Of a stretch of DNA of 64,000 nucleotides, positions 13,201-23,444 are shown piece by piece. Origin of the DNA: Enoplolaimus lenunculus (lineage: Eukaryota; Nematoda; Enoplea; Enoplida; Thoracostomopsidae); contig JASANG010003130.1 of NCBI GenBank assembly GCA_030248215.1, positions 310,001 through 374,000 of the forward strand, given 5' to 3'. The translations under genes and the position numbers were made by a program. Within the stretch, counting starts at the first letter, position 1, and every line of letters begins with the position of its first letter. The notes beneath the pieces were generated by a model, which saw only the letters and a list, made by a program, of their open reading frames with translations, was not told the origin of the DNA and ran no database searches.

Positions 13201-14468
13201 GTTTAGCAAATTCACATTTTTTTACTAGATATAATTCGTAATAGTTGTTTCAAGCACAGGTGCAAGTGCGTAACGATGTTTTTACCCGCGCTGCGCTTTT
13301 ACACGTGTAAATTATATTTTGTTAACCACGAATATACCCGCGCAAAATTTTTTACCCGTTACCCGCCTTTAACTGCGTAAAATTTCTATACCGTTACCAC
13401 ACTTTTACATGCCCTTATTTTTTCCACCTTCAGTACGATTGTGTAAATTTACGATGCATTGATGTTACTCGATACTTATTTTTCACTCATACGGTAAAAA
13501 ACAGCTTAAAAATTCAAGTTTTTCTACGTTATCTGGTTTCAAGTTTCTTATAAAAATTTTAGGTAGGTAAAGATTAACCAAGTTTTACCCGCACTTTGAA
13601 ATTATATACCCGCTAGTATACTCGCGTCAAAATTTTCTTTTTATCCCGGATTTACCCGCGGGTATCGTATAGCTCTAGTTTCAAGCATAAAATTATCAGA
13701 TGGCTTGTCAGACTACAGTCAGTTTCTGAATATTGTGTTAAGGTGTACAAGTTGGGATTTTGAGCATGACGTATAACTGGGTGAACAATGAATCTATCAA
13801 TCTTCAAACAAAAATTGTTTTGAAAGCACAGAATATGCCGTACGTTCTTTGCCCTGGAAGAATTATGGCCCACCCAAGAAAATTTCCAACCTCGCTTATA
13901 AGTTATCGAAAATCCTTGTATATATAAGTCTCCTGAGAAAGTTTTTGGCCATCTCCCTAGCAAGAGTCGGCTGGCTCCGGGCCTGTTGCCGCAGACATAT
14001 TTTATAATTTGAGGCACATCAAATTGGTGCGGCGACTATTTTCTCGGCACCACTGGGGTTGCGCTTGCAGTCAAACAAAAAGGCACCGCTTCAAACTCTA
14101 CCGATCGCCCGTTTGTCAGCCAAATGAAACAAATATTTCTACGAGATTGGCATTCCCCTTACGCGCACCCGCTATCCCTGTATATGCAGCAATGCGTTAT
14201 TAATAAAACGTCAATCACCTCAAATATAGATTCAACTCAAGCTTCAACTCAGCATTCAATTTTTTCCCAATCCGCACCCAAAATTCGTGGCAGCATTTGC
14301 GAAGTTGAAAAATCGGCAAGTGGCCGATACGAAAATCAGCGGCCTTACTCAACTGCAGAACAGCGTCAGCAAGAGATCTCAACTGAGAGCAAAAGCTCAA
14401 CTTTTCGAACGATATTAACTCGACAACAACTCAGTAAATCAGCTCAAGAGCAAGCGGTGACATCGTAA
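3585..14468 (+). CDS. PLD3: PLD3/PLD4-like phospholipase D family protein, 9 exons, 617 aa
   Basis: Exons: 3585-3880, 4755-4938, 6067-6193, 6683-6816, 7382-7633, 8191-8330, 12207-12369, 12930-13032, 14014-14468. All junctions are GT-AG and phases agree. Family knowledge: PLD3/PLD4 are type II membrane glycoproteins of the endolysosome that act as 5'-3' exonucleases on single-stranded nucleic acid. Seen here: a hydrophobic anchor at residues 47-69 after a basic stretch; first HKD motif [10 protein letters not shown] (H222, K224, D229) followed by [15 protein letters not shown]; second motif THNKFMVSE (H454, K456, E461) followed by [10 protein letters not shown]. The Glu in place of Asp in the second motif is the normal PLD3 state. 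[13 protein letters not shown] at 508-520 matches the family's C-terminal end. About 95 further Ser/Gln/Thr-rich residues make it longer than human PLD3 (490). The ATG lies two bases after an acceptor-like ttttattgcag. PLD3 versus PLD4 cannot be decided. Confidence 0.93.
4099..4690 (+). repeat. Dispersed repeat, copy 1 (PLD3-like intron 1)
   Basis: It shares with 8448-8870 the ordered blocks cgtcc...cgtcc, gaacggattttgataaaact, ggggtgttagcctcgcattg, gttagctaataactg-like and gcatattagctt. No coding frame is seen. Confidence 0.65.
6226..6490. mobile_element. Foldback MITE in PLD3-like intron 3
   Basis: Both halves are imperfect inverted copies of each other: ccacttttatagttgcgaac and agtatgtgg on the left face, in reverse, ccgcttttagttgcgccaag and agtatgtgg on the right. 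The match extends over roughly 100 bp to aatactgttttggaaaac. Confidence 0.75.
7138..7210. repeat. (AAAT)n microsatellite in PLD3-like intron 4
   Basis: aaataaataaat runs with two gaat variants. Spurious Leu/Phe/Ile/Tyr frames overlap it on the minus strand. Confidence 0.95.
8448..8870 (+). repeat. Dispersed repeat, copy 2 (PLD3-like intron 6)
   Basis: It begins gtccgtccgtctgtccgtac, then tgaaccgatttggataaaca and ggggtgttaacctcgcattg, in the same order as at 4099-4690. Both copies have the same orientation. Confidence 0.65.
9223..12190 (+). repeat. 70-bp minisatellite, about 42 units, in PLD3-like intron 6
   Basis: The unit is mostly 70 bp and contains acaaaatatacaggcgtcca and tactcatatttgtatattt, then gaaatgtaaatgtcag. 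Two variants are interspersed: a 69-bp form with tatatcttgaaatgtaagtctcag, and a ~64-bp form with tatttttttaaaagtttcag. Blocks of variants recur in the same order, so there is higher-order duplication. The array ends 17 bases before the acceptor of exon 7, and that acceptor is itself a diverged unit end. Short open frames within the array are repeat artefacts. Confidence 0.97.
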
Positions 14469-15717
14469 TTAACTGCTCGGCTTCGTTTATCTGATGATTT
14501 TGTCTTTCCAACACTGCCTTTGTTTTATGCATATTATGTAATTTCATGCAAATTTGTATTATGTAATATTTAGAAGTACTGTTGGTTTTTAGGTATAGCC
14601 AATGCATAAATACACGGCTGGCACGGTAGTATAAGTATATTCCTGAAGCTAGCAGCGAACTTATAAGTAAGCCACTAGCCTCAGTAGCAAAATTCGCCAG
14701 GAGCTTAAGAGTCCTCTATTGCAGTCCACAGATAAACGTTCTGCTCCTGTTCTTTATATAAGCCGCTCTTGTACCCTTTCTTCCACATTTAAAGTTAACG
14801 CTTGAGGTCTAGACTTAGATAAGGGTTAAGCTTAGGAAAATGCTATGGCAAAGGTCTAGGCTATAGCTTAGTTTTTTCCATATCTTAAACTTAAACACGT
14901 GGGGAATGTGTTCAAGAACCGTGCTGTTTATATTAATTTGGTTTTTGTGTCAACTGAAAAGGTGTTCGCTAGAAACAGCGTTCACACGGACGTCATTTGA
15001 CGTGAAATAATGTCTCGTTGGATATTATTTTACGTCAAATAATTTCCAATCGTACAATATTTCCCGTGAAATAGTGTTTCCTTGGACTTTGTTTTACGGG
15101 AAATACAGCCTACATCAAATAATGTCCGAGTGGGTAATATTTTTAGCGTAGACCTGTTGTAATCTGTGAAATTTTTGGATACATGCGAAAAAGTGTATCA
15201 GAATTTGCGTAAAAACCTCGCGGGCAATGGTGAGCCAAACCCGTACCCTGACAGAAAATTTTACCGCATACGCCAAGTATGACGAATGCGGATTCGGTTG
15301 AGGACTTTACATCAAACTTAGCGGTGTAACACCATCGCTAGGCAACCTTCAAGCTAGCAATACATTAATTTACGATGTTTGTATGAAATTTAATTACAAA
15401 AGCGCTACGGGCTCTGAAACTAAATGCAAGTTCTGGTATCCAACCAGATCTCACAACTCACGGTTCAAAATAGGGTGAAATGTTCTATTATAATTTACCG
15501 ATACAGACACTCAAAAACACTCAAAAGTTTCAAAAACTGTCGAGGTTCGTCGAACAAGCATTTGACAAAAATTAGTAGAAATTGAAAAATTGAACCATGC
15601 AGTCTGTTGCACACCTTTAAAATTGTACACAACAAAACGAACTAAAAACTGTTTAATTTAGCGAATGTCCAAAATTGCCTACACGGACAAATAAACATGC
15701 TTCAAGTTGGGTGCGAA

Positions 15718-15827
15718 GCGAAACTGGATTATATCGGAATCGGAACTAGAAATTTTGTACTTATACGGATAAGCGAAACTGGATTATATCGGAATCGGAA
15801 CTACAAATTTTGTACTTATACGGATAA
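15718..15827 (+). repeat. 55-bp tandem duplication
   Basis: gcgaaactggattatatcgg starts two consecutive copies that both end gtacttatacggataa, differing at one or two bases. It lies inside a larger AT-rich element (about 14980-16160) with aaataatgtc-type ends. Confidence 0.85.
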
Positions 15828-17038
15828 AGATCTAAAGATCGAGAGAATTTTTACGCGATGTATCACATGTTTTTAATTAAAATGTTAAAATTTCAATTTC
15901 GATTGATTGTGCAATCGGAATAGCAACTAGAGTTAATGAATAACAAACTATTACTAGGTAAACTAACCTGATATCCAAAAACGCTAAGTTAGATACTGAC
16001 GTGGAAAATTGTTATTTTGGTTAAATTTGAAAAGTGTAAACAATCTATTAACAGGTAGGGACATTATTTCGACGTAAATACTGTCCGCCCGAGCATTATT
16101 TCATATGAAATATTAAAGCTCAGTAGAACAATATTTCATCTGAAATAATACACACGGCGTACAATGGCGTAATACACGCGGACACTTCCATGTCACACTC
16201 GCGGTTTCACTGGACTCAATACCGCGACTACAGCGCTCGTACTCCTTAACATGGGGACACATTTCTCACAAGGGAGCCCATCGACAAACATATCAGGGGC
16301 CTGCCAAACCATCTAGACCACTTCCGTCTTGCCGGAACCCGAGACTGTACAGATGAAAATACCGAAATTTCGATGTGACCTGAGCAACAATAAAGCCTTA
16401 TTCACCCTTGGTTCAAGTTTAGGGTCCCATGCCGGGCTATAGCGTTTATTTACTTAGGTAAGCTTCAAGCAGTTAAAAGTCATTTATAGGTGTTTTACTA
16501 AACGTCTATTTTCCGGTATTCACACGTTGGAGACATATTTGTTTTATAGCGTATAGACTGGTATTTGTTGTTAGTCATAAATCGAAGTATATCAGTATAT
16601 TTTGTAAATGTCTTGATTAACAGCTACGCCATAAGCAACAACGGATAGCGATCTTTTGGGGCTTTGAGGTCGTTGTGGTTCGCGCAATTCGTAGAACATT
16701 TGTTAATGCTGGCTATTTTAATGGAAAACAGCGCCTCGGGCAAAATTTTTGTACGGATATTATTCGCAAACCCCACATGATTCAGTGCTTTTGTGCTTCG
16801 TCCAATGTTTACATGAGGTCCACGTTTAGTGTATAAGCATATTTCTAAGCCTAAGCCTAAACAAAAAAATGGTCCCGAGGTTTGGTCCTCTCTTCAGTTA
16901 TACACGGATGCATGCTTCGATCGCCACCAGTATTGTTCTGTTTATATTTTACTTCAATTTTTTACTTATTCGATGGAGTATGTATACATACAAATTTTGG
17001 GAGTACCTATTGAAAGTTTTAGTCATACTGTCAATGAG

Positions 17039-17230
17039 TTAGAATTGTGCTATACTTGACGTCCGGCGCCGTGCGTCATCCGTACGGCGCCATCCCTGAC
17101 CGTCCGTCACCCGTACGGCGCCGTCCGTCGGCCGTCCGTCACCATACGTTATCGTGGTGAGTTATTTGCATATGATACCGCTCGGTGACGGACGGCGCCG
17201 CACGTCAACAAAAGTATATCGCAACTCTAA
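17039..17230. mobile_element. 192-bp MITE with terminal inverted repeats and ATGAG target duplication
   Basis: The left end ttagaattgtgctatactt and the right end, read in reverse as ttagagttgcgatatactt, are inverted repeats that continue into a GC-rich gacg...ggcgccgt part. The element is bounded by ATGAG at 17034-17038 and 17231-17235. The interior is rich in ccgtccgtc and gacggacgg. It is the source-type of the expanded copy at 44385-45950. Confidence 0.8.
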
Positions 17231-17452
17231 ATGAGTAAATTTTCATTCCTTTGTGAACAGTCAAACATGCAGCCAGCTGAATACAGCTTATATGTATTGA
17301 ATACTGACGATCTTAAAATTTAAGATTCACCTCCTAACTGATTCTGGCTGTCCTAACAGAAAATCCCTTTTTTGGGTGCTGTAACGGTATAAGTAGTAAA
17401 TGAGGCCGCAATGGTCTATATATGGTTTAAATAAATGGTTCGTTTTGTTCGA

Positions 17453-17548
17453 GTCCGTAGCCAGATAAGGGCCAGGGGGGAAACTACCCGCCAGCCTTCA
17501 AAGGAAATTGTTACCCCCCCTTGCAAGGTTAGCTGGCTGCGGGCCTGG
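17453..17548. mobile_element. Short MITE with gtccgtagccag ends
   Basis: Left gtccgtagccagataagggc and right gctggctgcgggcctgg are inverted, around a poly-G/poly-C centre. Similar ends occur at 1124, 13960-13985, 17891-17970, 31085-31245 and 44350. Confidence 0.6.
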
Positions 17549-20500
17549 TTTTATAACGGACATATATTCGGCGCTATGATAGTTTGCTCTTGGTTATATA
17601 TTTAGGTTGAGTTGTTTTGATTGCCTTTAAATTTTAAAATCGCAAGCTGCTAATTAAATACATACTATATACGGTTATATCTTCAATTTTAAGCTGAGTG
17701 CAACAAGTTGAACTTAAAATAGCTTAAGTGGATTTCAAAAACCGCTCTCGAACGCGCTGGATTTTGTTATCTCACGCTGAGTAATAAAAGTTGTTGGTTC
17801 ACAGATTTGGTTTAGATCTCAACGTATCGGCGAACTGCAAAGGATCTTGGCCTAAATGTATTTTGGTTTGTTTTCACTAATAATTGTTCAAGGTCCGTAG
17901 CCGGCTCATTTTGCTAGGGGGAGCCAAAACCTTTCTAGGAAGGACTGAGCCCACCTCCCCGGACCGTCTTGACTCCGTTCCCAAATAGTTCAATGGCGGC
18001 TTCAGATATTTTAGATGGGGCAGCTGCACGATATGTAATAGTGAAAAAAACTTGTGAGCGGTGAGCGAAACGCAAAAATTTGGCTTTGGGTCCGTGTTGA
18101 GGACCTGATACTAAGCGTTGCGCCTTGCATCAGTCAGTGAAACGGTTTGCTTTGCAGTGGCTATGTATGTTTTTACGCTGACTGTATTTTGATTATTTAA
18201 CTGATATTTCGTCAATTCTGTGTTGCTTGCAGTTAGTTGAATTCACAGAAAAGTCGCAAAATCTTGTTGAAATATGCAATTGAAGTTGATTAATTACATT
18301 GAAATCCCTGCTGTAATTTCAGTCACGCCTCTTTACTTCTTTAGAAGGTGGACTGCACTGCTAAAAATGGTGAGTAAAATTGACTTTCACCGGAATAGGC
18401 TTTTCGGGACCACGCAAACTGAGTCAAATTCGACTGGACGTTCGAAATGCACAATGGTGTAAATCATGTTGTTTTTCGGGTCATTTCACAGAAATTCTTC
18501 CTGAATCAAACGTTAAAAACGGGTATTTTCTTGATTAGTTGTTTTAAATTCGGTTTCCAACAAAATTCAGATTCCGGCGGAAAACCTGACAGCACTTCTG
18601 GTGTTGTGGCTTGTTTGCCAACATTAATTGAGTTGAAAAAATATAATACATCCGTATGGATTGAGGCAACGAAACTGGTGACAAGTCAGTTGTAAAATTT
18701 AATTTCGTTTTGCAGTGTTAAAAATATCACGTTGAAATATATACTAACCGAATTGTGTAGTTTGTACATTACAGCTAATGAAACTCAACATCGAGTATAA
18801 ACTGTGTAAAGACATGAAAAATACTTTAAAAGAATACGAAAATCGGCAGTAAAAATGTAATATATAACTTCTGATTCCGGCAAGAAAATCGAATTCCCGA
18901 TTTTGGTTTCGGCCATAATTTTATTTCGATGGAAATTTTGAGTAAATTCAAATTCAAAATTTTAAGCTATTGAAATGATAAAAACGTCTGAATTGGTTTT
19001 AAAAGAAGCATTTTGCCCGAAAATGCTTTCAGATTAAAAAAACCTAAAATATGGTTTCTGTTGTGTTTAATTTTTTAGTGTCTTAATATAATTTCTACCG
19101 CCAGTATTTTGCTCAATTGTGTATAGATAGTTCACTTTTTTATTTCTAATTGTCTTAATTATTAAACGGATGTTGTTTTGTTATACAAATTGATCGGTGT
19201 AAATTTCCCACGTCACGTTTTCTTTCGAAGCATTAATGGTTAAACATATTTAGGTGCTAGCTGTTCGTTTCAGTGTATAGAACACGGCCGTAACAGTAGT
19301 ATAAGCGTCTTCCTAAGTTTATTGCGAAAAAATGAGCTTATCGCTAAACCTAGTCCAAGTAAAAAATATATCTAAAGCTTAAGCTTATTGTATGGTAATC
19401 CCGCAGAAAAACGTTCTGCCAGTGATCTTTACATGGGCCGCTGTTGTAAAATTTTTTATTAGTTTACGATCATTTTTGTCAAATTGTATTGCAATGTCGC
19501 CTGGAAGTATTTTCTGTTCTTATTAAGGCATGCAGATGGTATTGTGCACTATATAACGGCTAATGACACCGTCCCATGTAATGCGGATTTCGCGTTATAA
19601 CTGAGGCAACCTGGAATACGTTTTATCCCTATTACAATAGCGGGTAACAAACATATTGTCTGCGTGTTGAACGCTATCAAATTAAAAAAAATTAAAGTTG
19701 TCTGCTATATAAAATATTGAACTGATTTCGTTGCATACTTTTAAATTAGCCGAAATTGGTTGGATTTCCAATTTTTCACCAAAGTTTTCAGTAAGCAATG
19801 TCCCGCCTCCTTAAATCCACTCTGCTGGTGAGTTGAAAACTTGCTGTTTCTTGTTAGATTTCGTATATTGTATCGTGGGCTTCACTTAGCAACAACAGAA
19901 TTATATTATTTTTGGCCAATGTTACTTCTAGGGTCATGACAGATGAAGAACATACCTAAGACTAAGCCTAATCGTCTAAAAGTGTATTCCTAAGCCCAAA
20001 CAAAAATGTAGTCTAAAATCGTAGCTTACTCTTTTATGAACCCACCAGAAACCGGGAAAGCCCTGAAAACAACATGGACCCGATTTTTAACAAAACAAAG
20101 CGCCATGAATACTCTAAGTTCATGACAACATTAATTGGTCAATAGTTTTTTTGTGCAAATATCACTGCTTATTGTTATTTTCCAATTTTCCGTTGCAAAT
20201 CCAGGCTGATTTCAGCGGTGATAAACAATTTTTTGCAGCTTTTCAATGCTAAAAGTCCACGCTTACCAACGAAAACAACACTTCTGAAGACATCGTACGC
20301 CTTTTGTCATTTGAATATGTTTCAATTAATGAATTTATGCCATTGTTAAGCTGGATTATTGAACACAAAGCTTGTTTGTTTGATTGTTGTAATAAAAGTT
20401 AACTCAATTGAACAGAATTTTGTATTCTAAATATTAGAAGATTATATTTTGGCATTGTATATTTCATAACAGCTTATCAAGTAATTTTATACCAGAGGTG

Positions 20501-21287
20501 GCCAGCGCTGAGAAACGATTATTCAGAGTCTTAAAAAGACAAAATTAGCGAGTCGTTCACTGTGGTTCGTACACGCATAATTCTTACTTATGAAGCCAAA
20601 CAAATTCCGTCCGGAGAGGAGGGATGTGGTTCATCCCCTTTTGTTACGATCCTAAATGTTCAGCCTGATTTGTTTTGTACTTTAAAGTAGAAATTAATAA
20701 CAACAAAATACTGCTTATTCTATACAATATCCTTAATTTTCGATTATTGAACGTTCAAACGAATTTATTAAAACCTTGCAGAGCATAAGATTGAGCGTAA
20801 GCTCTGAAGTGATTTTCGCGATTTACATATAAATTAAAGTTTGACCTTTTGAAGCTATTGACGTCTTTGCATTTTGCGATTAAACTATTGTATAAATTTT
20901 TGTAAACGTTTGTCACAACCAAGACGTATATATAACCTTAGAAAATTTTGATTGTTTTAATCAGGCTTCAGTTTCGCAAGTTGTGGTCAATTCATGCTGG
21001 ATTTTCACAAAATACTGCGAAGACTGCAATTTTTGCGTTAAATTCGTAAATTATAAAAATGATAGCAATTGTGTTAAAACGACCGTATAGCGAGCAATTA
21101 TCACATTTTGGTTTTAACAAAAACTCAAACGAATGAAAGAACATTACGATTCCTCAAACAGCTTCCGAGCGTTAGGAATTGTGTAGAATATACAAAGTAC
21201 TTTTACTGTTTTGTGGTTCTGTGTTTTACAGTTTATATTCAGGCGAAAATAGCGGTTTGAAGACTGAAAACGTGTTCACTGTAGTGA

Positions 21288-21449
21288 CCCGAAGAAGACG
21301 GGAACTGAAATTTATTTCACCTGTTTAAAGGATATCCCCTCGGTATTCGGATCCGGACTGATTTTCATTTATCAATCTAGCTCCTACAAACTCTACTTCC
21401 GGAGTTAAACTCCTATTAACGTTACCCCCTCGTATTCGGGTCACTGCCA
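21288..21449. mobile_element. Internally deleted copy of the TA-flanked MITE
   Basis: Left ctgtagtgacccgaagaaga and right ccctcgtattcgggtcact flank a short centre of about 120 bp. Confidence 0.6.
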
Positions 21450-22166
21450 CTACCGGTTCCAGAGGGGGGCTGATAAAATAAAAAGGTACATAGCGCACAA
21501 TTTTTCCCCTAAAACAATTTTTTGTGATAAAATGATAAAATCCATAGACCTTACAATTTTTTGCAAGCCCGCTCCCAACGTCAAGAATTTTTGGTTCCTT
21601 CTCTGGTCACTGCAGTACTCAATAGCGTTTGTTACATTGGCGATTTTTAGTTTTTCTACTCTTCCTTGCACATATTACAAAGCAACTTGCGTACGCTATA
21701 TCACAAACTCTACATACCTAAGTATAGCGTTAAAAGATAAGGGTAAGTATAAAACTAAACCTAAAATTATTAGTAAATAATATAGTAAAAAACCTAAGAA
21801 GGTACCATTTCATGTAAAGGAGAACATGATGACGTGTTTTGCCAAAAAAGTTTCTCTACAGCCTGTAAAACTTAAAAGTCGATGTTTTCTGGTCTTCTGA
21901 AATTTCTGGAAGGGATATACTTCTCTATCTTTTTTCATGTATGCGCCACTGACTGATAACCGAGTTATATTATTTAATGTTTTTTCATGTTTAGTATGAG
22001 GAAGAATCTTAAGACTCAGATTAGCGCATCAGACTGGAAATTAAGGTTTTTTATAATTAGAAATGGTTAGTTTTTATAGCTGACCCTGCAGTAAAAATGT
22101 ATTTTAGGTTTCCATCTTATGCTTATAAGCGGTCAAAATTGATCAGACTAATCACTAAAGCTTCGT

Positions 22167-22432
22167 TTAAACACTTCTCACATAGAGATGACTATCAGAA
22201 ACTCAGTGGCAATGTTTGTAAGTGAAGTAAATGCACGATGTACACTTATCACTACTACTACGCGTATACGCAGTACAAAATCTCGAAAAGACGTGAGATC
22301 TCCTTTGGAATCTACTGCCAACCTCCAATAGCTGAGTGTTAATCGTAAACGGTTCTCGCTCCGTTCCCTTTTGCTCGCAACCTTGCTTAAATTTAGGCTT
22401 CATATAGAATAGAAAATTATAAAGGATTGTGA
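22167..22432 (+). mobile_element. Diverged copy of the TTAA/tRNA-like MITE
   Basis: The left end reads ttaaacacttctcacatag. The interior has aaaagacgtgagatctcctt and caatagctgagtgttaatcg at the same spacing as the copy at 22680. The right end (ggattgtgagg) is decayed. Confidence 0.6.
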
Positions 22433-22679
22433 GGCACCAGTTTTTTTATAGTCTGCGCCAAGTAAGCGTTTATAATTCCAAGTTTTCATAAAAGTTATCA
22501 TTTAATTCGCTATTAGGTTCTCATTCCAACAATGCATACTGTTTCAATAAAGTTCACAGTCTCCAGTTTAATCGTTAACCGAATTAACATCCAAGAACTA
22601 TGAAAATAAAAAAATTCGCAACAGAACCAAAATTTCTAGTCAGAGTAGCTAATTAAAAACTAGCATTTTTCTATTGACA

Positions 22680-22951
22680 TTAACCCCTTCTCACATTGAG
22701 TTGCTTGTAAGGCAACTCAGCGCAGTGTATATACGTTAAATAGTATATATCGCACCGTGTTTAACAATTGCAACACGTATACATAGTGTTAAATCACCAT
22801 AAGACGTGAGAGCCCCCTCGGGCTCGAGCGTCAAGCTCCTATAGCTGAGTGGTGATGGTATACGCCTCCCACTCCAGTCACTGGAGTTCGAATCCTAGCA
22901 TAAAAGTAGGTCTCAGGGGAAATAGAAAATATTCTTGTGAGAAAGGGTTAA
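22680..22951 (+). mobile_element. TTAA-flanked (piggyBac-type) MITE with tRNA-like boxes, complete copy
   Basis: The copy starts TTAA-ccccttctcacatt and ends cttgtgagaaaggg-TTAA, so terminal inverted repeats are bounded by TTAA as in piggyBac-type insertions. Inside are tatagctgagtggtgatgg (A-box-like) and ggagttcgaatcctag (B-box-like), spaced as in a tRNA gene. Upstream of them is a conserved aagacgtgagagccccctcg. Confidence 0.75.
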
Positions 22952-23444
22952 AAATTGTTGTTCTTAAACGAATCAAAAATAATAAAATCACTTTTAAAAT
23001 TCATATTCATTAAAACAGCCAAGCTTATATATATCATCACAAAAATATTCATGTGCGAAAAGATTCACGTATGGTAAATACTCAGGGATCATAATCAACA
23101 ATTTTGATTTTAACAAATTCAAATATATGCTTATAGAAGTTAAAAATTTAAAACGTTTCAACAAACCTACAAAATATCCATTGGCAGTAACATTCGAGCC
23201 AAACAATACACTTTGCAGAAAACAATTATATCTAAAATGCGAATATGTCTTTAAATAAATTTTTAACAATTCATTTTTATATCAAACAAATTTTATTGGT
23301 TTTTACACAAAAACCAAATATATATGGTCAGTGTATGTTCTGTAAATCATAACCTGATTTTGTTTCCGAGTAAAAAAATGTTTATGTTTTTGTGGATATA
23401 AATGCTTATTCGCTTTGAACGGTAAAACTTTAAATTATATCAAA

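Larger units (their letters stand above)
14469..23444. other. Intergenic region between the PLD3-like and channel genes
   Basis: About 9 kb without a recognisable gene. Identified content: the 15718 duplication, MITEs at 17039, 17453, 21288, 22167 and 22680, and TTAGGC-bearing pieces near 14640, 16830, 19290 and 19950. The remainder is AT-rich with nothing assigned. Confidence 0.6.
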
